NCBI GenBank assembly: GCA_946894095.1
Contig: OX335642.1
Span: 27,911,021 to 27,975,020 of the forward strand
Length of the DNA stretch: 64,000 nucleotides
DNA from: Incurvaria masculella
Lineage: Eukaryota > Arthropoda > Insecta > Lepidoptera > Incurvariidae
Direction: 5' to 3'
Shown: positions 23,284 through 34,655 of the stretch, piece by piece
Position numbering within the stretch: the stretch's first letter is position 1
Layout: each line of letters starts with the position of its first letter
The notes under the pieces: model-generated
The model's input: only the letters and a program-made list of their open reading frames with translations
The model's database searches: none
What the model was told of the DNA's origin: nothing
Translations under genes and position numbers: made by a program

Positions 23284-23825
23284 GGTGGCCCAACCCGGCG
23301 GCCCCAACTCTTTCTCAGGCACGTTACAAAACCGTGCTGTTGCGCTCTGGGACCTACTCTGTTTCAAAGAATAAGACAGGCTCCGTGATGAGGAAGATGC
23401 AACATGTCCACAAAAAAGACAATGTGCATTGTGTATGATTTGGTAAGATTTACGAAAATTTTAATTTCAAGACGACTTATAGCTAAAAGTAAACCACGAC
23501 CGCTGTAGTCAAAAATCTAACAAGAACCAAATAGATCATAAATATTGATTAAATAGGCTATGTCTGATGACTAATCTTTTTACGATCTTCTTACTTTATC
23601 ATTGCGTAATCCACCTCCAAAGTTATTGTATAAAACGCGCGAAAAAATCGAACTTTCGGACCTTATAACTTAGAAACCAAACACAATTTTACAATGCCAA
23701 TGGTCATCAGACATCTAGTTCGATCAAATAAAGCTATTTTGAGCAAAATTTTGGATCTCTGACAAGAAATATGGGCGTGATCTTCTTTCCCCTTTTGTAT
23801 GGGGAGATGAGCGGGTTGGGCCACC
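23284..23825. mobile_element. TTAA-flanked MITE, family T1, complete copy
   Basis: A 542-bp element with TTAA at 23280-23283 and 23826-23829. The ends are GGTGGCCCAACCCGGCG and, inverted, GGTGGCCCAACCCGC. It contains GGAAGATGCAACATGTCC and AAACCACGACCGCTGTAG, as in the other copies. A 155-codon minus frame starting in the flank overlaps its right end and has no recognisable domain, so it is not called as a gene. Confidence 0.9.
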
Positions 23826-23829
23826 TTAA

Positions 23830-24367
23830 ACGAACTTATGCATACATAGATATAAAATACCTTTACGCCGCTTTTCCGGACGGGTAGGCATAAGTAAAAT
23901 AAATAATGAAATATATTTTTATAGACCAAAAAATAAAGCCACAAATTAAAATTATAATTTTGATTTTGATTATAATTATAAAAATTAGATAAAGATTGGC
24001 CATACACCCTGATCCCTAACCCGTAGACTGTACTATAGGGATCAGTGGGTATTCCTGTTAATTGAAGCGGGTAGGGTATTTCACATCTTACACGTGAGAA
24101 AGTTTTGCAGAGACTATAACAGCAACTCACTATTGAATCCTTTTGCCGTTCTGTAATAATTGTTTTGTGTCATGACTAACCTTCTGTATGTATGCAGCGT
24201 ATACGTTTACAGTACTTGCATTTTGTTTCTGTAAAATTATGTCAAAATCTTAAGTGTATTTTTATAGATAGTCTGTAATAAATAAATTATTATTATTTTA
24301 CACCCATTGACTTGTACACTAACCCAAGAACAACTTTCAAGCAACGAATAGCTGAAATATTAAATAA
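23830..24367. other. No gene seen; possible LINE tail
   Basis: AT-rich. The stretch ending in GTAATAAATAAATTATTATT (about 24270-24300) resembles the A-rich tail of a non-LTR element. A long minus-strand frame ending at 23663 begins in this stretch but has no recognisable domain. Confidence 0.35.
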
Positions 24368-25067
24368 CTAGCTGTGGTACCCGGCTCCGCTCGGGTTAGT
24401 GTCAGCAAAATTATTTCATGGATTCATCAGTAGCCCACATGAATGATCCAAAAAAGGCTCAAACTGGTCCAGGACAGTGTATCCATTTACAAATATCATC
24501 AAGATCATTCGAGCCGAAATAGCATGATTTAATGAGAAACATCCAAGCATTCCCATTTAGAGCTTCGTTGACATTTTGTGGCTATTATAAAATAAAAGCA
24601 TTTGCCGCCAGAACCTTTCTGCTCCTAGTAAGTAACGTGTAACGTAGGTAAGTTTTGCGTGGACTCCAACCCACAGCCAGCTTCAACATCGAAAACAGTA
24701 ACCCATTTAGAACCTGACTGCTCCTGATGCTATACATTGATAAAATACGCACAAATTTGGGGTAAGCGGACACAACCGCCAATGGCGTCTGCCCTCACGC
24801 GTCTGCCCGTGTTCGTGCGCACTCAGCGATGAGCGACTTCTTCCTCCACCGGTGTGAAGTAGCGCTACCGGCGCCGTTTTCGCAGCCCCGTGAAAGTTCG
24901 AAAGCCCATGGGCACAATATCTTTATAAATTGTAGCCTATGTGTTATTCTGATGTATAAGCTATATTATTGTAAAGTTTCATTTAAATCCATTCAGTAGT
25001 TTTTACGTGAAAGAGTAACAAACATCCATCCATTATTACAAACATCCCCTTTATAATATTAGTAGGA
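24368..25067 (-). mobile_element. Helitron H1, copy D
   Basis: Minus-oriented, 700 bp. It ends in the hairpin and CTAG (24368-24371) and begins TCCTACTAATATTATAAAG at 25067. The flanks are A and T. The GC-rich core is reduced to about 24780-24860, and the (CATC) tract has only two units. It shows the empty site that copy C occupies in copy B. Confidence 0.85.
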
Positions 25068-25238
25068 TAATCAATAGTGGAAATAGTGAAAATGAATTAA
25101 ATTAAAACAATGTTAAGAAAGAGGAAATAAAATAAAGTAATAGTGAAATATGCATCACACAACCCGACATCTAGCCATAGGAGTATTTTAATCTGATTTT
25201 ATGAATAGGCAGCTTATTTACTGTTCAGATGTAAATAA

Positions 25239-25300
25239 AGCTGGATTCGAACCTGCGACCTTCGGATTGGATGCCCGATGCTATAACAATATAAGCAATC
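25239..25300 (-). other. tRNA-like fragment (SINE head or tRNA relic)
   Basis: The minus strand has GGTTCGAATCC (a consensus pol III B box) preceded by an anticodon-like stem TCGGG/TCCGA. The T stem has a mismatch, the base before the would-be anticodon is not T, and no acceptor stem is seen. A relic is more likely than a gene. Confidence 0.35.
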
Positions 25301-25959
25301 AAGACGATTACATCATCCAACCGGTTCGCGTTTTATCCTAAAGTTACATTAAAATGAAAGTTACATTTTATGAAACCCGAAACACTTTTGGTGGATAAAT
25401 TTCAAAAAGTTGACAATCTAGAAGTCGTTTCCAGTTCAAGAAGAGGGCGGCGAAAGTCGGCTATTCCGTGAGACTGGAATTAGTTGCCAACAGATGTCCC
25501 AATCGGATGGCAATTTCGCGCGCAGCTTAACACGTCGCGGGCAGAACCTAGCCACAGTATCTAAGATTCAGTAGGTTAGGTTAGGTTTAAACTATTGAAA
25601 ACATTCAGCCGAGGCTTTGTTATGACAACGCGAGAAGCGCTCAACGACGCCACTCTGATGATGCTCGTTTTGTTTACAATGCACTGAAATGTAAGCCCCA
25701 TTTATATGCTGCCACTGCCATCGCTTCACTTCATGCCCTATGCCCCATGCCCTGCCGTAGCAGCATCGTTGTTTATGTTGCGAGGGTTAAGAAAATCCGT
25801 GATTTAGCTAAATCCTTACTGATTGAGCCAAATTTCGGCATAATCAACCGTCATTATTCCATCTTACGAATAATTAAGATAAATATCTAATACCGACCAC
25901 TAAAACACAGAAAACTTCGATTCGTTATGCTGTTTCGTTGAACTATGATAAAACAACAA
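25301..25959. other. No gene seen
   Basis: Contains a short GGTTAGGTTAGG telomere-like run at about 25573-25586. Nothing else is recognised. Confidence 0.4.
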
Positions 25960-26345
25960 TGCTACAAATAGGATTTGGAGCATCGGTAGCCCATGGGTGC
26001 GGCGCCTTGCGATGCTCAGAGGGAGCGCGTTTAGATTCTGGATGGGTGACCTCTTCAACCATCCGTTCATCCGTCCATTCGCTGGCCGTCTATTCGCTGG
26101 CCGCTCGGATTCAACGTAAAACTGTAGGTTGTAAAACTTACTTGGTTGTAGCGTTAATCCCGCCCGGGTTGGCCGGTTGGTCGCTATGGTCGAAGCGGCA
26201 ATGAAAATTGTCCATGTCATCCATCCATTAGTTTCATATAGCCGAGCAATATAAGGAAGGTTCTGGCATGGCACCTAGTTCCCATGTGGTGTATTAGATG
26301 ATAAGTTTGGTATTAGCCATTCATGTCCAGTTACATAAAAAAAAG
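25960..26345 (+). mobile_element. 5S-headed SINE, diverged copy
   Basis: The head has CTGGATGGGTGACC, which matches the 3' half of insect 5S rRNA. The body has TAATCCCGCCCGGGTTGG and GGTCGAAGCGGCAATGAAAA, and the 3' end has GGCATGGCACCTAGTTCCC and an A run. Compare the cleaner copy at 46131. Overlapping frames on both strands are repeat-derived. Confidence 0.75.
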
Positions 26346-28324
26346 TCTTCGTCATCGCTAAACGTGATGCTGAAGGCTTGATTGATCGCTGCTAAATGTT
26401 TGCCTTGTCTGTGGAATAAAGAAAAATTAACAATACTTGTTAATATATTTTTATTGGAATAGTCTAGATACTTTTCTTTTGCTTGAGTAGATTTCGACCG
26501 CCAGGTAGGTGTTTGCATACTCGCTCAGCCAACGTCCCTGATCACTTCCCTGCTCATTGCTGCGGGAGTTGGCAGCATGTAAACAACCTAGTAATCCAGT
26601 TTAGCTCTAACGTCTTACGTTGAAACAAAAACGAGCTTTGACATACCACGTTAGCAGGAAATATAAAGGAATAATAGAAATAATATATAATATAGAAATG
26701 TAATAGATAATTGTGCATGATGGTCCACCAAATCACCCATTATCGTGATTAATTCTTATTGTATAGGTTGACGAAAATGCCTGTTGTGTTATTGTTATAC
26801 ATAATTATACAGAGTGATTTTTTCAAGTGGGCGTTCAGGGCCTAATCCGAAACTATAAGGAATATCGAAAAACACCTAAAGGAGTGATGAGACCGAAACT
26901 AAAATTGCATTATTAGATTTTTGGAAAAATTGTTTTGCTAGCCGGGAATCGAACTTTTGAGAAAAATAAAGCACCTGTATTGTTGCACCAGTCAATAGTG
27001 TCGCTTATGAGGAACCAATCCTGTGAAATAATTTTACACGGAAAACTAAAGGAAATGTTGAAGTGGAAAGAGTGTGAAAACACTAACTAGCCAAAAACTG
27101 TTTTTGTAGGTGCCGATTTATTGAAAATATGTCTAATAATGTAAACAGTCATTCTAAAATACTTTATTTATTATATATGGTTGGTCATCACAATGTTACA
27201 TATATTTTCCATATTATGACTGAGAGGAATAAGTTGTAAGAAATGTTTGGCTCGCTATTTAGAAGTTACTATTAAGTAATTATTTCTACATATATTATAA
27301 ACATGGCAACATAAAACACAAACAACTTAGTTTTCAAGCGAAGCTTCTACAGGCTCGTTTCGCGCTCGACCGCTAGAGACTAAACTAAGCAAAAACGTCA
27401 CCGACATCGGCGGGTGGACGATTCCATTTCAATGAAATGAACAATTTACGGAAACAATTATGAAAATAACTTTAACCGAAAACTGCTTAGAAGAAGTTTT
27501 TATAATTTAATATGTGTTTTTTAATTAGTTAACTTATAATGCTTTGATTGAAGTATTTTTGTTCTTTGTAAATTGTATTGTAATGTAATCCATAAATACT
27601 ACCAGAAAAAAAAAATCATTAAGACCTAGCGTTACTATTTTTACTGTTACTTTTATTTAATTGACAAAAACATTTATGAATATATAACTCGACTAACAGG
27701 ATCTAGTAAGAAATAATTTTACAAGTTTGCATTCGGAAATTTGGGGTCTTGAAAATTTAAAGTTTAGTGTTTACGTTAATAATTTCGGCTCAACTTGACC
27801 AAAGAAAATGTCCCTCAATCAATGAATTAATCGAATATTTCCTTAAAACTGCCTCCATAAGAGTTCCATTACAAATATCCACTTTTTCCACGCCCAATTA
27901 TCCATTCCACACACATTGAAAAATGCAATTTTCTCGGACGTAAAACGAGTGAGTGGGTTTTCTTTTATTTGTACACGGATATGCTTTAACTGATTCAGGA
28001 AAAATACGGAATTTTATTACTTTGAATAAGTAACATAAATATAGTCGTTAAAAATATGTTTTTGTTTTGTTAGGTACTTAGTATAGTTATGATAAAATGC
28101 TAATTCTTTTTTTGCTACCATCAACTTACTTCTGCTTAGTAAATTCGTTTCGTCATTTGTTTGTCGCATATGCCTGTAACATACTCTTCTACATTCTCGT
28201 CACTTTATCTTCTTTCAGTTTCTTTGATTGAAGATCGCCCCAATATTATTGTTTAGTCGTTTCATTCACTTAAACAATTTTGAAAATTTTCAGAAAAGAG
28301 TTTCAGTAACGTTAGTTACGTTTT
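26346..28324. other. No gene seen (2 kb); repeat at 26981-27068
   Basis: AT-rich. The block GTTGCACCAGTCAATAGTG through ACTAAAGGAAA resembles 57925-58005 and marks a dispersed repeat of unknown type. No credible frame. Confidence 0.4.
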
Positions 28325-28555
28325 TAGGGTTCCGTACCCGTCCGTTCGTCCGTCCGTCTGTCACAGGGCTGTACCTCATCAACCGTAATGGGTAGGCAGC
28401 TGAAATTTTCACAGGGTGTCCATTTATTTTGCCACTACAACAACAAATAGGTAAAATAAAAAATAATTAAAATTAAAGAGGGCTCCCATACAAAAACCGT
28501 TACTTTTTTGTGTTAAATCTTGTACGAGTCTGACTCGCACTTGGCCGGTTTTTTT
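28325..28555 (+). repeat. GGGTTCCG lepidopteran-type repeat, copy 3
   Basis: Starts TTAGGGTTCCGTACCC, with the 5' hairpin deleted, a short (TCCG) run, CAGGGCTGTACCTCATC and a clean end GAGTCTGACTCGCACTTGG then CCGGTTTTTT. Confidence 0.8.
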
Positions 28556-29789
28556 ATTAGAGGATACTAATAAAAAAAACCTATCAACCCTCTTTATTCG
28601 CAATACTGCAATACGAAAATAATTCATATTAAGAGATTTAACATTATCTCTGGTGCCTTTTTTGGCTCCCAGCGATTGACAAACGTCAACATTGTTTCAC
28701 CTTATAATGTTTTCAGGGACACGTAATGAGGGGCGAGCCCCTTATTGTTATCTAGATATTTATAGAAATCCTAACACCACCAAAGTGGTGAGTTTTTTTG
28801 CGGTGTTTTTTTAATTCACGGGAATATTTAAATATACCCTGGGTTTTAACGTTTCCACAAATCTGCTAAGAAGTTTTATCTTGACAATTGGAACTCGAAA
28901 GACGAGATGCCATCAAATCCGTATAATCTATTTAAAAGGAAACGACTGAGAAATAAACTCCAAAGGTTGCGGTTTTGAACACGCACTTGGTGTTATAAGA
29001 TTTGTATATTGCCTCTCTGCCCTTCGCTCCTTAGCTTAAGAGCTTTCAATGCGATAAAACTCGGTTCCACTTGACATATGTGATAATTTTGACAACTGGG
29101 TTTCGAATGAATCGGATGGCGTTCTGAAACCATCTAGATAAAGGAATATATTGATTGATGTTAATAATAAATACCATTCTAAGGGCATCCCAGCCACAAT
29201 CACATATTAGATATAGCCATGTGCAAGAATATTTATGGGGGAGTAACGCAATTGACTTTCGCAAATATATCCTGTGCGCACTCCGACTGGCACGACAAGA
29301 GTAGTTGACGGAATTGGTAGATGCACTGCTCGCAAAAAGTTTGCTTGCAGTTTCAAGTTCAGCCTTGCAGCATTTTACAACTATATAACACAACTATTAT
29401 ATCTCAGAAACATATATTATATCTCAGATAACATTATGTCTCAGAAAACTTTGCGCCAAGCGGTCAAACGTGCCCGGATTTCGATTGCAGATTTTTAGCC
29501 GAGACGAGCTCTATCTCGGCAAAGGCTGAAGGCTGAAACACAACACGTTTCGTGCTCCTAATATCACATGGCAGGCTGAAATTATATTTTGACGGCGCCG
29601 AAATGTGTTTACTGAGGGGAGAATTCGTGGTGAGCCGGAGCTAAGGAATATACAAAAAAAATACTCGACTAAGCTAGAGTTTGTTGATGCTTTCGTGGCA
29701 TCACAGATGTTTCATTGCATATAATATTAGACTTAAGTTTTTTTACTGGAGTATAAAACGATGGATACTACCACGCCCATTACCATTAT
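28556..29789. other. No gene seen
   Basis: Contains a tRNA-like scrap (about 28950-28990) and GACGGAATTGGTAGATGCACTG at about 29307, which recurs as GTCGGAATTGGTAGACGCACTG at about 31016. The 115-codon minus frame at 29046 has no motif. Confidence 0.35.
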
Positions 29790-29950
29790 CCATTAACACC
29801 ACATGCGCACTAAGTGTGATCCAGGACCTCCCTAATTGCTCGGCTACATTCAACTGGATGGAAAATACGAACAATTTTCATTGCCGCGACCAAACTTTCT
29901 TCCAACGCGGTGGTACCAAACCGGGCGGCATGAACCCTACCGCCTAGTAA
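29790..29950 (-). mobile_element. SINE fragment, minus orientation
   Basis: Reverse of the shared body: CTCGGCTACATTCAACTGG, GGTACCAAACCGGGCGG and ACCCTACCGCCTAG. It faces the plus copy at 29985. Frames in it are repeat-derived. Confidence 0.65.
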
Positions 29951-29982
29951 GTAAGGCGAATTAATATTTGCCTTACTTACTA
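29945..29982. repeat. 13-bp-arm palindrome between inverted SINEs
   Basis: TAGTAAGTAAGGC at 29945-29957 and its exact inverse at 29970-29982, with a 12-nt spacer. It lies at the junction of two head-to-head SINE copies. Confidence 0.8.
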
Positions 29983-29984
29983 TT

Positions 29985-30252
29985 TTCAACCGTTGAGACT
30001 GGCCGTGGTTCGGATTCCACGTAAAACTGTAGGTCCTCTTCCTTACTCACCAGGTGGTAGGGTTAATCCCGCCTGGGTTGATACCATCGCATTGAATGAA
30101 CGATGGTCGAAGCGGCAATGAAAAGTCCTTAGTTCAATGTAGCAGAGCAATATAAGAAAAGGTCCTGGCATGGCACCCACATATGGTGTGTTAGGCTGAT
30201 ATCTGACGGCCAGTTCGGTATTAGCCATCCATGTACAGTTACATGAAAAAAC
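29985..30252 (+). mobile_element. SINE body, plus orientation (5S-type)
   Basis: Contains GGCCGTGGTTCGGATTCC, GGTGGTAGGGTTAATCCCG, ACGATGGTCGAAGCGGCAAT and an A-rich end. The 5' head is missing. The GCAATATAAGAAAAGG block is typical of the 5S-headed subfamily. Confidence 0.75.
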
Positions 30253-32069
30253 GTTTTAGGTATATTTTACATAGAGATATATATCCTTACGCCATCAGGT
30301 AACCTCTGTATTTCCCACAAAACAAAACAACACATAAGTGTTAATCAATTAGAAACGTTTATATCCTAAAACATGTTCCCTTTTTGGCTGAATATTTGAC
30401 ATACGCTTTCAGATAAGCGAAAAATATGTCGACTTTATTCCTTTTATTTTGTGCGAAATACGCCGGTCCTGGCCTGGATCGCTTCGGTGTCCTGGAGTAA
30501 CAACACATGTGTCAACTTTCAAATTACACATGGTCAGCTTGGAAACAAATATTTTCCGACAATATTGTTGGTTTCTTACTGTCGCATGGTAATGTCCGCA
30601 ACGCAGAAAAAGAGTTCATTGCAGTTTACTTTTAGAGTTCAGAAAGTTGGCCGGCAAAAGAATAGAGTTCATCACTAAATTAAGCGTATTAAAGGCCGGT
30701 AATTGAGACACTTTAGATTACGTTGAAGAAGTATAATTTGAAATGTTCATGGGTACGACTCGTCCATGCGAGGCTGGGTGGAAGACTGGCGAGCTTGTAT
30801 GCAACAGGTATTAAGAATCTTAAGCACTGTCCTACTCCTTCCAAGCGCCGGCGGCTGCGCAGAAACGAAACTGTATCGGATTTGGTTTCTGCGCACCGAT
30901 GGCGCTTGGAAGTGGAAGGACTCTGTTAGCCTCGGGGGCTGTAGAAGTCATCGATTACGGCAGACACTGTGGGAGAAATCTTAGTTAAGTATGGGAACAG
31001 CGGATGTCGGAATTGGTAGACGCACTGCCCGCAGTATTTGCATGCTGGTTGCACGTTGCACTATGCTTACAAAGATCTTTTATCAGCTCTTTTTTTATTT
31101 ATGAATCCTTGCCTCACTGTGGATTCTGCATATATATCATTTTCTTTCAATTTTATTCAGAGTGTTAGCAGAAGTACCCTTTATTTATGTCTAAATTAAA
31201 CTTAATTCGAGCTCAATCGACACACACGCTTTTACTAGATCATCTTTCAAATCGTAACAGAATAGTTGTTTTAATAATACTTAATAGTTTGTCTCTACTA
31301 AAACTGTGCTTATGTAACTAGATAACATTTAAGCAAATATACTAAAATTATAAATACTTTTTTTTTTTCAGAACAAAACCACCTTCAATTCACACCAGGT
31401 CACTAGAAATTTCTATTTCTGCAAACATTTAAACTATTGATATTAAAACATACGAGAAAAACACATAAGCCCCATTACAGAGAAAGCCACTACTCACAAG
31501 CCGAGAAAGGAAAACGTGGAACTTTATATGTTCACAGTCCTTCATTTCGATGGTGCGATCTTTGGATACGGCCTGGAGCAAGCTATTTATTTCGCCTACG
31601 CCAAAGAATATATCTACGCTGCCTTGTAGCCCTGGGGATTAAGCTGATAATTTTATCATATTCCAACCAGTGGTATACTAGGCCGCGGTAACGTAGCAAA
31701 TTATTTTACGTAATTTAGATTCATACATAGACACGCGTAAATCCAATCATTACGGTTTGATGGAAGTATCGGGTGAGGTTGACGGCACACTGATAGCATT
31801 GAGTGTCGTATTTACATAGATATTACGCCATCGTCAGGGGCATGAGAGAATTCCAAGAAACTATAAATTGTGTTTGTATTCCTCGAAATAATGTCTGGGC
31901 TCCTAAATAAATGGTTTGAATCGAATTGTATTCCCACCGTACTGCTATGCCATCGATATATGATTTATGATTTCTGCTCTGTTGTAATTGTGTTTTACAA
32001 GCACCCATAAACAGAGTCAGAGCTCAGAGCGATACAACGAAATCATCAACTATGTTCGTCTTTATTACT
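30253..32069. other. No gene seen (1.8 kb)
   Basis: Frames at 30451-30984 and 31437-31691 lack recognisable domains. GCGGCTGCGCAGAAACG and its near-inverse TTTCTGCGCACCGATGG lie at 30849-30901 and may form a hairpin. Confidence 0.4.
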
Positions 32070-32555
32070 GCTATCTGAGGTACCCGGCTCCGCTCAGGCC
32101 AATGTCGTTTTGGACCAACCTCGAGCCGTACTATTTCCGGGATATTATATGTGTTCCTCATACAAACTTTAATCCCCTATTTCACCCAATTCCACTTACA
32201 TTTTCGCTACAAAAGGACCAACCTTTGTTAGAAAAATGTTACGGCTTTTCACGCGGCACGAAGAGACATTCTCCGACGTTTCGAGCTAATCATTTAACCC
32301 GTTGTCAAGGAGGCATCCGCCGCGTTCGTACGCAGCAGACGACTGAGGTGACCGCTTGGCTCGCCGTGGATAATGTCTCTTCGTGCCTCGTAAAAAGCCG
32401 TAACATTTTTCAAACATATCTAACGACCGCGGTATTCTCAAAAGTATCATAGGCTGGTCTTTTTTAGAAGTCCAAACTATCTCTATACCGAAATTCATCA
32501 GAATGTGTTTAGCGGTTTAGACGTTAAAACGCAACAGACGGACTGAGTTGCTTTT
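32070..32555 (-). mobile_element. Helitron-like element, split by a MITE
   Basis: The left end reads CTGAGGTACCCGGCTCCGC, the reverse of a Helitron 3' hairpin. The right part reads CCGAAATTCATCAGAATGTG, GTTTAGCGGTTTAGACG and GCAACAGACGGAC, the reverse of a common 5' part. It is interrupted at 32226-32416. The outer ends are degraded. Confidence 0.55.
32226..32416. mobile_element. MITE with 46-bp inverted ends
   Basis: Arms 32226-32270 and 32371-32416 share AAAAATGTTACGGCTTTT and GGCACGAAGAGACAT in inverted orientation with few mismatches. It is about 191 bp. The 154-codon frame crossing it is an artefact. Confidence 0.75.
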
Positions 32556-32861
32556 GCATTGAAATACAAGTATGCATTAATATGCATACAATTACAGCAG
32601 TTACGAAATATATGAAGTATCCTGACACAAAAAAAAATACATTTGTTTTGTCTATGACCTCTTATTCTTGAGATATACATTTTAAAGGTTACGATTACGT
32701 CAAGTATGAAAGAATCCTAACTGAGGATTCGATGCATTTCAACGCCATCTTGCCGCTCTTGTTTGGGTCCACTCTCCTCTTTTCCTTTATCTTGGAAGCT
32801 TGATCGCCACCAGACCGCCCCAGATCAACGCCGCCTTCATTAGCCTAACCAGCCCTTCTTA

Positions 32862-32998
32862 GGGTTCCATCCCAAAGGGCGCCAACGGGACCCTATTGCT
32901 AAGCCTCCGCTGTAACAACAATGCTAGTTAGGAAGTTAAAATTACAGGAAGCGTATTTTTTTTGGCATGTAGTCTAACTAGCACTTTGCCGGTTTTTA
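32862..32998 (+). repeat. GGGTTCCG repeat, copy 4 (deleted)
   Basis: Keeps the start (AGGGTTCCATCCCAAAGGG, CTAAGCCTCCGCTGT) and the end (GCACTTTGCCGGTTTTT) with most of the middle lost. Confidence 0.65.
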
Positions 32999-33954
32999 TT
33001 TAAATCGTTTGCATGACAAATGAAACAGATTTTTGGTCGCAAAATACAGCCAAAAATATCTTAGTTAAATGATGGCATTTTCTTCAAAAAAATATTCCCA
33101 ACTTTGATATTTATAAGTTTCACATGTTCCGACGTTAAATTGAGTCAAAATAAAAAATACTTTCTCGGCTTTGCTTTGAAGCGAAGTTTCCATAATGTTC
33201 TAACGCGATCGGGCTGTAAACGAACAAAAACGTCACCGTCACGGTTAACTTCCTCTCTCTCTATCTCACCCCCCTTTCTCACCCCCCCCCCCTCTTTCTC
33301 TCTCTCTCCGCTCTTTTATTCTCCCCTCTCTCACTTCTTCTCTCCCTTCCTTTCTTTCTGTTCCACTCTGCGAGCGCTGTATTTGTGAACTTTCGTCAAA
33401 CTTTAAAATATTTGAATACTTATATTCTTCTCACTACCATAAAACAGAACATTCACTTCCATCTAAAATGCGAAGTAGCTTCGCTTTTGAAGGGCGTCCT
33501 CTGACGATACCCGGTTTTCTTGCTATAATCACAAAGCAATTATTTTCGCGAGACCGGTGAAAATTTGATAGATTTTGATTGATTGAGAGATTGATTGATA
33601 ATAAATGAACTTTACAAAATAAGTAACGAACTCAAGAAATAGATTTTTTCACACAAATTGTGCAAGGCATATATTGCATTTCGTGTAAACAAATGTAACG
33701 ATGCCTCATAAACTACTTTGCTCCGGGAGCGCCTTTGTTAATTTACGCTAATACCTTAGTCGGAACGATGATACAATTTGGCCGGAGCCTGGAAAACTAG
33801 TGTATGGTCTGCAAAAATATGGGTTTCAATTATAACCAAAACCGTGAATTGCTAAATAGCATTATTATATATTAATAATATTTCAGGGAAAAAATGTTTC
33901 ATCTTTAATTGAACATAACTGGTACGTTGGACTGGAATGAATCATATTTTATTT
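32999..33954. other. No gene seen; polypyrimidine tract
   Basis: Holds the CT-rich run at 33250-33363. The flanks are AT-rich. GCGAAGTTTCC (33180) and GCGAAGTAGCTTCGC (33470) may be ends of an old element, but this is not established. Confidence 0.35.
33250..33363 (+). repeat. CT-rich polypyrimidine tract
   Basis: About 114 bases almost wholly C and T, with (CT)n and a run of C. An open frame through it is low-complexity and not a gene. Confidence 0.8.
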
Positions 33955-34655
33955 GACCGGCTCGTAGACAAGTGGCGCGGACACTTGCCTAGCATACCAG
34001 AGGTCTGGGTTCAAATCCTTGCCCGGTTTATGCACCAATTCTTTCACATTCAGAGTTAGATGCGTGCATTTCGTCAAGATGCGAGCTGCTCCATGGTTCG
34101 AAATCCATGTGAAACAATTTGTGTGAAATTTATATAATTGAATTAGTAACTTTATTAGTTGTAAGTAACTTAAACTTAGGGTTGCTGTTTCTATTGTTCT
34201 TTGTTCTTTGCCTTACAACTGTTCTGCCAAGGAATTGTTTGGCAGTAGCATTTAGATCTAAGTATGTATTTCATAATTGTGGACGGAAAAATATGTTATG
34301 TAAGCCCGTGAAGTTTCTTTGCGGGTTCTTCTTTACTGGGTTGATCGAATCCGCGGATCTTTGTGACGTAACTTGGTGTAGTTTGACTACCAAAAAGTTT
34401 AATTAAATGAAATGAAATGAAACTGTAGGTTCCCTTCCCCTATTAGGTGGGAGGGCTTAAACCCGTCCGGGTTGATACCATCGCATTGGATGAAAGGGTG
34501 TGAAAATTGTCCGTGTTTTACATCCAGTTTAATGTAGCCGTGCTCATAAAGGGAAGGTCTGGCACGGCACCTAATTCCTATGGGAATATGGTGTATTGGG
34601 CTCATAACGGTGGTATTAGCCATCCATTTCATATTGCATTAAAAAAAAACATTAA
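33955..34655 (+). mobile_element. tRNA-headed SINE, split by about 300-bp insert
   Basis: The head is at 33955-34040: A-box-like AGTGGCGCGGACACTTGCC and B-box-like GGTCTGGGTTCAAATCC. The body up to CCATGTGAAA ends at about 34114 and resumes at ACTGTAGGTTCCC (about 34421), running to the A run at 34644-34652. In uninterrupted copies the two parts join. Confidence 0.8.
34115..34420 (+). mobile_element. Insert in SINE, tail (AAATG)n
   Basis: About 306 bp with no inverted ends. Its right end is TTTAATTAAATGAAATGAAATGAA, a simple-repeat tail as left by some non-LTR retroelements. The identity is unknown; the 95-codon frame within it has no recognised domain. Confidence 0.5.

Noticed and set aside
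31437..32498. Frames of 84, 154 and 70 codons
   Set aside because: No recognised domain; the longer one crosses Helitron and MITE boundaries.
33955..34040. Functional tRNA gene
   Set aside because: A- and B-box-like motifs are present, but no acceptor stem pairs and the SINE body follows directly.
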